A DNA stretch of 64,000 bases from Winogradskyella psychrotolerans (GTDB lineage: Bacteria; Bacteroidota; Bacteroidia; Flavobacteriales; Flavobacteriaceae). This document shows positions 34,939 through 44,598 of the stretch, piece by piece. The position numbers and the translations under genes were made by a program. The notes beneath the pieces are model-generated. The model was given only the letters and a program-made list of their open reading frames with translations, ran no database searches and was not told the DNA's origin. How positions within the stretch are numbered: the stretch's first letter is position 1; the number at the start of each line of letters is the position of its first letter. The stretch spans positions 175,195 to 239,194 of the forward strand of contig NZ_JAHKPS010000022.1 in assembly GCF_018860565.1 (NCBI RefSeq), read 5' to 3'.

Positions 34939-36630
34939 ATGAGTACAACTAAGAAAAAACACGAAAGAACTAGAGCACAAGAAAGTTCTAGCGCTATAGA
35001 ACGCATGTATATTACAATGCGTCACCTTTTTAATAGAGGATTTTATAAACCTATGGGTGTTTCTGGAGAAACATTACGAGAAGCGTTATTGCTTTTGCGT
35101 CCAGAAATATATGGTTCTATTGGAGATGAAAAAGCAGAATTAGAGGGGTTGCTTTATGTTGTAGACCGCTTACCACAAGGTATTGAAGAGTGTACGTTTA
35201 TCAATCTTACTAGTGATGAAGGTTATGCTAATTCGCATTTTAAAGCTATAATTCCACCTAAAAGAAGGCGTAATTGCTATCGTATAGACAATGAGCAAAT
35301 GAATATCGAAATCACGAGAGGTCGCTCTGAGATTTATGATATTTTAACGCATCTTACGTTTTTATTTGTAGAGTCTCATAAAATCAGTAAACGCGTTATT
35401 ATCGATGAAGATGGTTCTACAGTTAGAGACTGGCAAAAACTAGAAAATGCTGTTAACTCTACTAAGAAACTAACCCAAAAAGAACGCGAAATTGCCATTA
35501 CACATACCGCTAATATATTAGGTAGAACGTTTAATGAATTAACAGAAGCGTATCCAAAATTTGCTACTGAAAATCAACCAGAACGTTTATTACAAATTGT
35601 ATATTGGTTGGGTAAATTGGCAATAGAAGAAACCATTAATAACAATAAGCGTACAATAACCTTTAGTCCTGTTTTAAGAGAGCGTTTAGGGCACCATATT
35701 CATGGAGAAATTTGGGCAGATACGATTAAAGCTACGTTACATAAAAACGGTTTGTTAGAGCGCCCAATTCATATCATTAGTGCTAATATGCACAGTGTAA
35801 TGAATTCCTTATTTGCTAAAGGAGCACTTAAGGGAGCTGATGCTAAAAAAGACATTTTTCAAACTTATGAAGCTTTAAGTGATTCTAAAAATTCTGCATT
35901 ACGCAATAAAGTAGAAAAATCTGCGTTGCAGAACGGCATGATCTATATAAAAGACACGTCTGGAACCAACATAGATGTTCAAATTTTTGATACGGATAAA
36001 ATTGATTTTTCTAAATCAGAATTTAAATACTTAGAAGAGGTAAAGGATAATAAAGCTGTAATATTTGTAATGGATTATGCTTTTGGAGAGCAAGCTTACG
36101 AAACTTTAGATGAGTTTTTAAAGCCTATAAAAGTTGATGATAAAAATGTACATTTAGATGTGAAGTCTATTTCTATAATGGGAAAAGCGGGCATTTTAGA
36201 AGGAGGTAAAGGTGATGTTATGATTCCTAATGCACATATTTTTGAAGGTACAGCAGATAATTATCCCTTTAAAAATGAGTTGAGTAAGGATGATTTATCA
36301 GATTGTGGCGTTTCTGTTTATGAAGGCACAATGGTTACAGTTTTGGGAACTTCACTTCAGAATAAAGAGATTTTAAAATTCTTTAAAAAATCAACATGGA
36401 ATGTTATTGGTTTAGAGATGGAAGGCGCACATTACCAAAAAGCAATACAAGCAGCTTCTAGAGTAAGAGGAAGCATTAATGAAGATGTAAAGGTAAGATA
36501 CGCTTATTACGCTAGTGATAATCCATTAGAAACTGGTGGCACTTTAGCCTCTGGAGGGTTAGGAACTTCTGGTGTAAAACCAACTTACGTGATTACAAAA
36601 AAAATACTAGAACAAATATTTAATTCATAA
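34939..36630 (+). CDS. Conserved flavobacterial protein (probably DUF6909) with a nucleoside-phosphorylase-like C-terminal half
   Basis: 563 aa, no signal peptide. The N-terminal half is helical and strongly conserved-looking (AIERMYITMRHLFNRGFYKPMGVSGETLREALLLLRPEIYG split over several motifs). From about residue 300 a Rossmann-type alpha/beta pattern appears: VIFVMDYAFGEQAYE, SISIMGKAGILEGGKGDVMIP and VIGLEMEGAHYQKAI. The last two resemble the G-x-a-G-g-L...GDvvip and the E-M-E-g-a ribose/base motifs of PNP/UDP-family nucleoside phosphorylases and AMP nucleosidases. I believe the family is DUF6909 but cannot verify it. The substrate is unknown. Confidence 0.65.
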   Translation: MSTTKKKHERTRAQESSSAIERMYITMRHLFNRGFYKPMGVSGETLREALLLLRPEIYGSIGDEKAELEGLLYVVDRLPQGIEECTFINLTSDEGYANSHFKAIIPPKRRRNCYRIDNEQMNIEITRGRSEIYDILTHLTFLFVESHKISKRVIIDEDGSTVRDWQKLENAVNSTKKLTQKEREIAITHTANILGRTFNELTEAYPKFATENQPERLLQIVYWLGKLAIEETINNNKRTITFSPVLRERLGHHIHGEIWADTIKATLHKNGLLERPIHIISANMHSVMNSLFAKGALKGADAKKDIFQTYEALSDSKNSALRNKVEKSALQNGMIYIKDTSGTNIDVQIFDTDKIDFSKSEFKYLEEVKDNKAVIFVMDYAFGEQAYETLDEFLKPIKVDDKNVHLDVKSISIMGKAGILEGGKGDVMIPNAHIFEGTADNYPFKNELSKDDLSDCGVSVYEGTMVTVLGTSLQNKEILKFFKKSTWNVIGLEMEGAHYQKAIQAASRVRGSINEDVKVRYAYYASDNPLETGGTLASGGLGTSGVKPTYVITKKILEQIFNS

Positions 36631-36633
36631 CCA

Positions 36634-37686
36634 ATGAGTGAAAAATTACCACAACAAAACAATAATGAAGAGATAGATTTAGGGCAATTGTTTAGCGCTA
36701 TAGGAGGTTTGTTTCAAAAATTATTTAATTTTATTGGTAGCATATTTAAGGGTATTCTTTCTGCTATTATCTATACAATAAAGCCTCTTATAGTACATTT
36801 TAAAGTGGTTGTAGTTGTATTGATAATATCGGTAACATTAGGTTACATTTATGAAAAGTCTAATGATCCTATTTATTATTCAGAGATGTTGGTAAAACCA
36901 TACTTTGAATCTAAATATCAATTATCTAATAATATCAATTATTTTAATGCATTAATTAGTTCTAAAAACGTAAAAGAATTGTCTAGGATTTTTGAAATAG
37001 ACACTTTAAGCGCTAAAGAATTAATAGGTTTTGATTTAGAAGCTGGTCCTGAGTCACAAAATGATTTATTTATTGAATATGATGAGTATATTAAGTCTAT
37101 TGATACTTCTCTTGTAGATGAACTTACTTATCAAGATTACATAGATAAAAGAGATTTTATGTCAGGAAGAGTGTTTGCTATAAAAGCAAAATCGAATGAT
37201 ATCTCTATTTTTCCAAGGCTACAAGAAGGGTTTAGAAAGACTTTTGAGAATGAATTTTCAAAGTATCAAAAGCATGTAAGAGACACAATGGCCTATATAG
37301 ACCGTTTGTCTTTAACAACAGAATTATCACGTTTAGATAGCATTCAAAAAACATATTTGGCAGCGATAAGAGAGGAGTCTAAAAATAGAAATCTAGTTTT
37401 TGGAACAAGTAGTATGCTTCCGCTTCAAGAAGAGAAAAGAGCGACTAAAGAATATGAGCTATTTTTAAGAGAGCAAGGGATACGACATAAATTAAATGAA
37501 TTAAACCGAACAATAGCAGAGGAAAATACATTTTTTGATATCCTAGCACCTTTTGATAAATTAGGAAAAAAAGATAAGAGTTTTGAGTACAGTTATCGTC
37601 TTTTATTTCCTGCGATAGCTTTAGTTCTTTTTATCCTATGGTTTTTAGTATTAAAAGCATTCAAATATATTAAAGACTATGAATAA
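36634..37686 (+). CDS. Wzz-like polysaccharide chain-length determinant protein
   Basis: 350 aa. A membrane helix at about 57-75 (VVVVVLIISVTLGYIYE) and another at about 320-340 (LLFPAIALVLFILWFLVL) enclose a ~245-residue periplasmic region with coiled-coil segments, the topology of Wzz/PCP proteins. The classical PxxP motif near the second helix is not obvious, so the assignment rests on topology and context. It overlaps the rfbB start by 8 nt and heads the polysaccharide gene run. There is no tyrosine-kinase domain. Confidence 0.65.
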   Translation: MSEKLPQQNNNEEIDLGQLFSAIGGLFQKLFNFIGSIFKGILSAIIYTIKPLIVHFKVVVVVLIISVTLGYIYEKSNDPIYYSEMLVKPYFESKYQLSNNINYFNALISSKNVKELSRIFEIDTLSAKELIGFDLEAGPESQNDLFIEYDEYIKSIDTSLVDELTYQDYIDKRDFMSGRVFAIKAKSNDISIFPRLQEGFRKTFENEFSKYQKHVRDTMAYIDRLSLTTELSRLDSIQKTYLAAIREESKNRNLVFGTSSMLPLQEEKRATKEYELFLREQGIRHKLNELNRTIAEENTFFDILAPFDKLGKKDKSFEYSYRLLFPAIALVLFILWFLVLKAFKYIKDYE

Positions 37687-38695
37687 AACAGTTTTAATAA
37701 CAGGTGGAGCGGGCTTTATAGGATCTAATTTTATAGTCTATTTTTTAGAACGTTATAAAAACATTAAAGTTGTTAATTTAGATAAGCTCACTTATGCAGG
37801 TGAGCTTTCTAATTTAGAAAAACTAGAAGGAAATAGTAATTACGAGTTTATTAAAGGAGATATTTGCGATACAACGCTTGTAAACGATCTTTTTATTAAA
37901 CACCAATTTACTGATGTTATTCATTTTGCAGCAGAATCTCATGTAGATAATTCTATAAAACATCCAGATGCCTTTATTAATACTAATGTTTATGGCACTT
38001 TTAATTTATTAAATATAGCCAAAAACCATTGGATGGATGCTCCTTTTTCATTTAAAAAGGCATGCGAAACTAACAGATTTCATCATATTTCTACAGATGA
38101 GGTTTATGGTACTTTAGGTGAAACAGGTTTGTTTACAGAGGATACTCCTTATGCGCCTAATAGTCCGTATAGCGCCTCAAAAGCATCGTCTGATTTTATT
38201 GTAAGAAGCTATTTTCATACTTATGGAATGAATGTTGTAACCACCAACTGCAGTAATAATTATGGTCCAAAACAACACGATGAAAAGCTTATACCAACTA
38301 TTATTAGAAAAGCCTTGAATAGCGAACCTATTCCAATCTATGGTGATGGAAAGAATATTAGAGATTGGTTGTATGTAGAAGATCATTGTAAAGGAATAGA
38401 TATGGCGTTTCAGAATGGTAAAGCTGGAGAAACCTATAATATTGGTGGGAAAAATGAACGTGATAACTTATATATAGCACATAAAATTTGTGATATTTTA
38501 GACGATTTAAAACCCAAAAACAAAGCCTATTCGGAACAAATTACCTTTGTAAAGGACAGGCCAGGACATGATTTTAGGTATGCTATTGATGCCTCTAAAA
38601 TTGAAACAGAATTAGGTTGGCAAGCTGATGAAAATTTTGAAACAGGAATCGTTAAAACCATTGAGTGGTACTTAAATAAATATAAAAACGAATAG
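37679..38695 (+). CDS. rfbB: dTDP-glucose 4,6-dehydratase
   Basis: 338 aa, normal length. Second step of dTDP-L-rhamnose synthesis: oxidation-reduction of dTDP-glucose to the 4-keto-6-deoxy sugar with bound NAD. The Rossmann motif TGGAGFIGSNF is at the N-terminus. The active-site segment contains HISTDEVYGTL and YSASKASSDF (the Y-x-x-x-K pair), then NNYGPKQHDEKLIP and the GDGKNIRDWLYVEDH stretch. It overlaps the Wzz-like gene. Confidence 0.96.
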   Translation: MNKTVLITGGAGFIGSNFIVYFLERYKNIKVVNLDKLTYAGELSNLEKLEGNSNYEFIKGDICDTTLVNDLFIKHQFTDVIHFAAESHVDNSIKHPDAFINTNVYGTFNLLNIAKNHWMDAPFSFKKACETNRFHHISTDEVYGTLGETGLFTEDTPYAPNSPYSASKASSDFIVRSYFHTYGMNVVTTNCSNNYGPKQHDEKLIPTIIRKALNSEPIPIYGDGKNIRDWLYVEDHCKGIDMAFQNGKAGETYNIGGKNERDNLYIAHKICDILDDLKPKNKAYSEQITFVKDRPGHDFRYAIDASKIETELGWQADENFETGIVKTIEWYLNKYKNE

Positions 38696-38748
38696 AATTA
38701 GTACTCAGTTTTTAAACTGAATGGTAATTTTTCAAAAATACACTGAGG

Positions 38749-39612
38749 ATGAAAGGAATAATTTTAGCAGGAGGATCTGGTACAAGATTGCATCCATTAA
38801 CTTTGGCGGTAAGTAAGCAGTTAATGCCTATTTATGATAAACCCATGATTTATTATCCTATTTCTACTTTGATGTGGTCTGGTATAAAGGATATTTTAAT
38901 TATTTCTACACCTCAAGATTTACCTTTATTTAAAAAGCTGTTAGGAGATGGAAAGTCCTATGGTTGTAATTTTGAGTATGCCGTTCAAGAGTCACCAAAC
39001 GGATTAGCAGAAGCCTTTATTATTGGAGAAGAATTTATTGGAGACGATAAGGTGGCATTAATTCTTGGTGATAATATTTTTTATGGTACGGGTTTAGCAG
39101 ATTTATTGCAACAAAATAATAATCCAGATGGAGGTATTATTTACGCTTATCATGTGCACGATCCCGAACGATACGGAGTTGTAGAGTTTGATGAAAATGA
39201 CATAGCTGTTTCTATTGAAGAGAAGCCTAAAAAACCAAAATCAAATTATGCGGTTCCAGGTATTTATTTTTATGATAACTCAGTTGTAGATATCGCTAAA
39301 AATATAAAGCCTAGTAAACGTGGAGAATTAGAGATAACAGACGTTAATAAAACCTATTTAACCCAAGGAAAATTAAAAGTTAGTGTATTAGATAAAGGTA
39401 CAGCGTGGCTAGATACAGGTACCTTTAAATCTTTAATGCAAGCATCTCAATTTGTACAAGTTATAGAAGAACGTCAAGGCTTAAAGATAGGGTCGATAGA
39501 AGAAGCTGCATATAGCATGGGTTATATTGATAAAAACCAATTTATAAAAGTGGTGAAACCATTAACAAAAAGCGGTTATGGAAAACACTTATTAAGTTTA
39601 GTCTCAGAATAA
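38749..39612 (+). CDS. rfbA: Glucose-1-phosphate thymidylyltransferase
   Basis: 287 aa. First step of dTDP-rhamnose synthesis: dTTP plus glucose-1-phosphate to dTDP-glucose. The nucleotide-binding signature [11 protein letters not shown] is at residues 8-18, and [15 protein letters not shown] and [10 protein letters not shown] follow. It ends two bases before rfbC, in the common order B-A-C-D. Confidence 0.97.
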   Translation: MKGIILAGGSGTRLHPLTLAVSKQLMPIYDKPMIYYPISTLMWSGIKDILIISTPQDLPLFKKLLGDGKSYGCNFEYAVQESPNGLAEAFIIGEEFIGDDKVALILGDNIFYGTGLADLLQQNNNPDGGIIYAYHVHDPERYGVVEFDENDIAVSIEEKPKKPKSNYAVPGIYFYDNSVVDIAKNIKPSKRGELEITDVNKTYLTQGKLKVSVLDKGTAWLDTGTFKSLMQASQFVQVIEERQGLKIGSIEEAAYSMGYIDKNQFIKVVKPLTKSGYGKHLLSLVSE

Positions 39613-39613
39613 A

Positions 39614-40159
39614 ATGATTGTAAAAGAAACCAAATTAAAAGGGTGTTTTATAATAGAACCTCAAGTGTTTTCCGATAAACGTGGTTATTTTGTTGAAAAT
39701 TACAACCAAAAAGCCTTTAATAAGGCGCTAGGTTTAGATATTAATTTTGTTCAAGATAATGAGTCAAAATCTTCAAAAGGAGTGCTTAGAGGCCTGCATT
39801 ATCAATTAGGCGAGTATGCGCAAGCCAAGTTAGTAAGAGTTGTTAAAGGTGCTGTATTAGATATTGCGGTAGATCTCAGAGAAGGTTCTAAAACGTTTGG
39901 GGAACATATTTCTATAGAGCTTTCAGAAAACAATAAAACCCAATTATTTGTACCAAGAGGTTTTGGACATGGTTTTATTGTTTTAGAAGATGAAACCATT
40001 TTTAGCTACAAATGTGATAATTACTATCATAAAGCATCAGAAGCTGGCATCATATATAATGATAAAGATTTAAACATCAATTGGCAACTGCCGAGTTCAG
40101 ATTTTATACTTTCAGAAAAAGACCTCATATTACCGACTTTAAAAGACGCTAAATTATGA
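39614..40159 (+). CDS. rfbC: dTDP-4-dehydrorhamnose 3,5-epimerase
   Basis: 181 aa, a cupin-fold homodimer. Third step of dTDP-rhamnose synthesis. The catalytic His lies in the RGLHYQ motif (about residue 60-65), with FVENYNQKAF before and AKLVRVVKGAVLDIAVDLR and PRGFGHGF after. It overlaps rfbD by 4 nt (ATGA). Confidence 0.96.
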   Translation: MIVKETKLKGCFIIEPQVFSDKRGYFVENYNQKAFNKALGLDINFVQDNESKSSKGVLRGLHYQLGEYAQAKLVRVVKGAVLDIAVDLREGSKTFGEHISIELSENNKTQLFVPRGFGHGFIVLEDETIFSYKCDNYYHKASEAGIIYNDKDLNINWQLPSSDFILSEKDLILPTLKDAKL

Positions 40160-41019
40160 TAGATGTACTTGTGACTGCGAAAGACGGTCAATTAGGACAA
40201 TGCTTTCAAAGTTTGGCTGTTAAACATCCCAATATTCAATTTGTTTTTAAATCGTCATCTGATTTAGATATTACAAGCACAGCCAATATCGAAGAAGCAC
40301 TTAAAGACCATACGTTTGACTATTGTATTAATTGTGCCGCTTATACAGCTGTAGATAAGGCCGAAGAAGCAATAGAGTTAGCAGATAAGGTAAATCATAT
40401 AGGAGCAAAGCTATTAGCAGAATCGTGTAAGAAATTTAATGTCACTTTAATTCATGTCTCTACAGATTTTGTGTTTGATGGTAAAGCAACAGTACCGTAT
40501 TTAGAAGATGATATTACGAATCCCTTAGGTGTGTATGGTAAAACGAAATTAGCAGGAGAACAAGCCATTTCTAATGTATTGGAAAACTATTTTATAATTA
40601 GAACATCGTGGTTGTACTCAGAATATGGTAATAATTTTTTAAAAACCATGTTGAGGTTATCTAAAGAGCGTAATGAAATAGGTGTTGTAGGTGACCAAGT
40701 AGGAAGTCCAACTTACGCAAGAGATTTAGCAGATATAATTCTAAGACTTATTGAGTCTAAAAATACAAGCTATGGTGTCTATCATTACAGTAATAAAGGT
40801 GTGGTAAGTTGGTATGATTTTGCTAAAGAAATTTTTAAACTAAGTGATAGCTCTATTACACTCAATAAAATTGAAACGAAAGATTACCCAACTCCCGCTG
40901 TACGACCTAAGTATAGTGTATTACATACTGAAAGTATAAGTAAACTATTAGATCTTAAAATTCCGAATTGGAAGGAGAGTTTAAAAAAAGCAATTATATA
41001 CCTAAAGGACAATAAATAA
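40156..41019 (+). CDS. rfbD: dTDP-4-dehydrorhamnose reductase
   Basis: 287 aa, NADPH-dependent SDR. Last step, giving dTDP-L-rhamnose. The N-terminal VTAKDGQLGQCFQ is the nucleotide-binding loop (Gly pattern looser than in most members). INCAAYTAVDKAEE, HVSTDFVFDGK and YGKTKLAGEQ are the family and catalytic motifs. It is followed by a 209-bp AT-rich gap, where a new transcript could begin although no clear TAnnTTTG box is visible there. Confidence 0.95.
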   Translation: MIDVLVTAKDGQLGQCFQSLAVKHPNIQFVFKSSSDLDITSTANIEEALKDHTFDYCINCAAYTAVDKAEEAIELADKVNHIGAKLLAESCKKFNVTLIHVSTDFVFDGKATVPYLEDDITNPLGVYGKTKLAGEQAISNVLENYFIIRTSWLYSEYGNNFLKTMLRLSKERNEIGVVGDQVGSPTYARDLADIILRLIESKNTSYGVYHYSNKGVVSWYDFAKEIFKLSDSSITLNKIETKDYPTPAVRPKYSVLHTESISKLLDLKIPNWKESLKKAIIYLKDNK

Positions 41020-41228
41020 TGTTTTTTTAAATCTAAAAACAAAATTTATAGGTTCTCAAAGTAATTTTAACCTTTAAAAAATCGTATAAATATTTTTTTG
41101 TTAATATGAATATTAGGTGTAAGTATGGGGTTAAATTTTAATTCTATATTAGAATTTAGGATAAAATCAAATCATAAAATATTATAAGCTTACAAAAGCA
41201 TTGAACAATTGAAAAACAATCTAATTAT

Positions 41229-42575
41229 ATGAGAAAGTTATTTATGAAAATAACTAATAAAATTGATAATTTACTTGATGCGAATTTAAAAGATGTAATT
41301 AAGAAGTCGGGAATATCTCTTATTCTTAAAATTTTTGGTGTTGGTTTTTTATTTTTTAATAGTGCTTTTTTAGGGAGATTTCTTGGTCCTGAGGGATTGG
41401 GTATAATTAATATTTCTCTTAAGATTATAGCTGTTTTATTAATGCTTTCTTTATTAGGTATTCCACACTTATTAATTAAAGAGATATCGATAGCTAATTA
41501 TAATAAAAATTGGAATAGAATTAGTGAGTTATCATATACTTCATTTTTACTGAACTTCATAAGTTCTACTGTCATTGCTTTGATAATAATATATTATGCA
41601 GCTGATATATCACGTGTTGTATTTAATGAATCAGAGCTTAGTGAGCCTTTACAAATAATGCTTGTAGGAATGTTACCTCAGTCGTTTACAAGGCTTATTT
41701 CTTCATTAATTTTAGGTTTTAATAAGGTATGGCAAAGTAATTTGTTAAATGAAACGTTAAGTGCTTTTTTAGTCAGTTTACTATTGATTTTTTCTTATTT
41801 GTTAAATATTGAAATTACTTTAATTAAAGTGACTTATATGTATGCAGGATCTTATTTTTTTGTAAGTATTTGCTCTTTTGTGTATTGGAAAAGTATTTTT
41901 AAATTCAAAGGGGATAAAGGAAATAAAATTTTAAAACTAATTATTGCAGCTGTACCATTTTTATTAGTGAATGGCTCTGGGATTATTGCTGCTAATACAG
42001 ATATATTAATGGTTGGTTGGTTAACGGATTCTTACCAAGCAGGTTTGTATTCGGTAGCTACACAGATTGCTTTAGTTACAAGTTTTTTTTTATTGGTTAC
42101 TAATTCTGCATTATCACCAAAATTAGCTTCAATGTTTGCTAATGGTGAGATTTCAGAAATGAACAAAATGGTTCAAAAAATTACATTAGGACTTTTAGTT
42201 ATTGGTACTGTATTCTTTCTCTTTTTTGTTATTTTTGGCAAGAGTATATTGTCGATATGGGGAGAGCCTTTTGTAGAAGCTTATCCTCTTCTTGTAGTTT
42301 TAAGTATTGGTCAATTTTTTAATATAGGCACAGGTTGTGCTGGGTTTATATTAATTATGTGTGGATATGAAAAAATACATGCTAAATTATCACTGTCATT
42401 TGTTTTTATAAATATTATCTTAAACTATGTGTTAATAATTAATTACGGAATTATTGGCGCAGCAGTTGCCACTGCAATAACGGTTGGATCTGAAAATATT
42501 ATTAAGGTTGTGTTAGCTTACAAAACCACAGGAATTTCTACAATAAAAATTTTAGGAAGAAAAAATGAAAAATAA
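41229..42575 (+). CDS. Wzx-type oligosaccharide flippase
   Basis: 448 aa with about 12 hydrophobic segments and the MATE/Polysacc_synt opening (ILKIFGVGFLFFNSAFLGRFLGPEGLGI). It flips undecaprenyl-linked repeat units across the cytoplasmic membrane. A second in-frame Met at residue 6 is an alternative start. It overlaps the sulfotransferase gene by 11 nt. Low GC here, as in the rest of the polysaccharide genes. Confidence 0.9.
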   Translation: MRKLFMKITNKIDNLLDANLKDVIKKSGISLILKIFGVGFLFFNSAFLGRFLGPEGLGIINISLKIIAVLLMLSLLGIPHLLIKEISIANYNKNWNRISELSYTSFLLNFISSTVIALIIIYYAADISRVVFNESELSEPLQIMLVGMLPQSFTRLISSLILGFNKVWQSNLLNETLSAFLVSLLLIFSYLLNIEITLIKVTYMYAGSYFFVSICSFVYWKSIFKFKGDKGNKILKLIIAAVPFLLVNGSGIIAANTDILMVGWLTDSYQAGLYSVATQIALVTSFFLLVTNSALSPKLASMFANGEISEMNKMVQKITLGLLVIGTVFFLFFVIFGKSILSIWGEPFVEAYPLLVVLSIGQFFNIGTGCAGFILIMCGYEKIHAKLSLSFVFINIILNYVLIINYGIIGAAVATAITVGSENIIKVVLAYKTTGISTIKILGRKNEK

Positions 42576-43479
42576 CATATTACCAGAATTTTTAATTGTG
42601 GGTGCGGCAAAGTCTGGTACAACAGCCATCGCCAAATACTTGTCAGAACATGAACAAATATTTATTCCAGAACGGAAAGAATGTCGTTTTTTTTCTGAGA
42701 TGAACGCTGATTTCAAAGGCCCTAAGGATAATCATGTTAATAAGACAATAGTTAAAGACGTAAATCAATATATATCATTATTTAATAAAGCAAAAAAAAA
42801 TCAGATTAAGGGAGACGCTTCACCTGATTATTTATTTCACTATGACAAAACAATAGCAAACATTAAGAAATATTATGGTGAAGCAGGGCAGAATTATCCA
42901 AGGATAATAATAATTCTTAGAAACCCTATTTTGAGAGCTTTTTCTAACTATATGCATTTGTTGAGGGACGATAGAGAAAAAGAAACTTTTCTAAAAGGAA
43001 TAGCCTTAGAGAAAGAGAGAACCAATGAAAATTGGGAATGGTTTTGGCGTTACAAAGAACAAGGGTTCTATGCCAAACAAATAAAACCGTTTATTGATGC
43101 TTTTCCAGATACAAAGGTTATTATATACGATGATTTTAGAAAGGATAATCAGAAAGTTTTAAATGAGTTAACAGATTATTTAGAGGTTGATAGAAAACAA
43201 TTTGACTTAGCTAAAAAACACAATGAATCAGGTAAACCAAAAAATAGAGTTTTCCATAAAGTTTCTTCAAAATTAGTTATACCACCTTCAGTTAGAAATA
43301 TTATTCCTGAGAAAAAATTAAATCAACTAAAAGAATTAAAACAGGTCATTGTTAAAAGAAATTTAGAAAAGATTAATATTTCTGAGGATGAAAAAAAATA
43401 TTTAAAAGAGGTGTACAAGGAAGAGATAATACAGCTGGGAGAATTATTAAATAAAGATCTTTCTCACTGGTTAAAATAA
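42565..43479 (+). CDS. Sulfotransferase (PAPS-dependent family)
   Basis: 304 aa. The 5'-phosphosulfate-binding loop is FLIVGAAKSGTTAIAKYL (residues 9-26), and the 3'-phosphate motif is IIIILRNPILRAFSNYMH near residue 115. KGDASPDYLF lies between. These features are those of carbohydrate or heparan-type sulfotransferases (Sulfotransfer_1/3). Located within the glycan cluster, it probably adds sulfate to the surface polysaccharide. PAPS synthesis genes are not in the window. Confidence 0.9.
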   Translation: MKNNILPEFLIVGAAKSGTTAIAKYLSEHEQIFIPERKECRFFSEMNADFKGPKDNHVNKTIVKDVNQYISLFNKAKKNQIKGDASPDYLFHYDKTIANIKKYYGEAGQNYPRIIIILRNPILRAFSNYMHLLRDDREKETFLKGIALEKERTNENWEWFWRYKEQGFYAKQIKPFIDAFPDTKVIIYDDFRKDNQKVLNELTDYLEVDRKQFDLAKKHNESGKPKNRVFHKVSSKLVIPPSVRNIIPEKKLNQLKELKQVIVKRNLEKINISEDEKKYLKEVYKEEIIQLGELLNKDLSHWLK

Positions 43480-43491
43480 GAAATTGAATAC

Positions 43492-44598
43492 ATGAAAAAA
43501 TATGATTATTTGATTGTAGGATCTGGGCTTTTCGGTTCAGTATTCGCTCATGAAGCAACAAAAAGAGGCAAGACGTGCTTTATTATTGAAAAAAGAGATC
43601 ACCTTGGTGGTAACTTATACTGTGAAAATATTGATGGTATTAACGTCCATAAATACGGAGCTCATATTTTTCATACTAATGATAAGAAAATATGGGACTA
43701 TGTCAATTCTTTTGTAGAATTTAATCGTTATACTAATTCTCCAATCGCCAATTATAAAGGAGAACTCTATAATCTTCCATTCAATATGAATACTTTCTAT
43801 CAATTATGGAAGGTAAAAACACCAGAAGAAGCAAAAGAGAAGATTAAAAGTCAAATAGAAGCTTTAGGCATAAAAAAACCTAAAAACTTAGAAGAGCAAG
43901 CCTTATCTCTTGTTGGAACAGATATTTATGAGAAGTTAATAAAGGGCTATACAGAGAAGCAATGGGGACGAAAAGCAACAGAACTTCCTGCGTTTATTAT
44001 AAAAAGATTGCCAGTAAGATTTACATATGATAATAATTACTTTAACGACAAATATCAAGGTATACCTAACGGAGGTTATAATGTATTAATAAATAAAATG
44101 CTTGCAGGTGTTGGTACAGAAGTAAATGTAGATTTCTTCTCTGAAAAAGAAAAATGGATGCAGTTAGCAGATAAAGTTGTTTTTACTGGCAAAATAGATG
44201 AGTTCTATGATTATCAATATGGAAAACTAAATTATAGAAGTTTACATTTTGAAAATACGAGATTAGAAAAGGAAAATTACCAAGGAAATGCAGTAATCAA
44301 TTATACAGAAAAAGATATCCCTTATACAAGAATAATAGAACATAAACATTTTGAGTTTGGAAAACAAGCTCATACAGTGATAACAAAAGAGTATCCTAAA
44401 GAGTGGGAAGAAGGCATGGAGCCCTATTATCCTGTAAATGACGATAAAAACGTATCTGTTTACGAGAAATATAAAAAAATGTCAAAAAATGAGAGTAACA
44501 TTATATTTGGAGGAAGGCTCGCTGAATATAAATATTATGACATGCACCAGGTCATTGGTAGTGCTTTAACATCTATAAAAAAAGAATTTAATGAGTAA
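43492..44598 (+). CDS. glf: UDP-galactopyranose mutase
   Basis: 368 aa, normal length. The flavoenzyme interconverts UDP-galactopyranose and UDP-galactofuranose. The FAD-binding motif DYLIVGSGLFGSVFA is at the start, then EKRDHLGGN, KYGAHIFHT, KGYTEKQWGR and the C-terminal GRLAEYKYYDMHQVIGSAL containing the conserved R and the Y-x-Y-Y-D-M. It overlaps the adjacent GT2 by 8 nt, which fits a Galf transferase partner. Confidence 0.97.
   Translation: MKKYDYLIVGSGLFGSVFAHEATKRGKTCFIIEKRDHLGGNLYCENIDGINVHKYGAHIFHTNDKKIWDYVNSFVEFNRYTNSPIANYKGELYNLPFNMNTFYQLWKVKTPEEAKEKIKSQIEALGIKKPKNLEEQALSLVGTDIYEKLIKGYTEKQWGRKATELPAFIIKRLPVRFTYDNNYFNDKYQGIPNGGYNVLINKMLAGVGTEVNVDFFSEKEKWMQLADKVVFTGKIDEFYDYQYGKLNYRSLHFENTRLEKENYQGNAVINYTEKDIPYTRIIEHKHFEFGKQAHTVITKEYPKEWEEGMEPYYPVNDDKNVSVYEKYKKMSKNESNIIFGGRLAEYKYYDMHQVIGSALTSIKKEFNE

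Noticed and set aside
41612-41617. CACGTG core in the flippase gene
   Set aside because: The flanks do not fit parS (no GTT/AAC arms).
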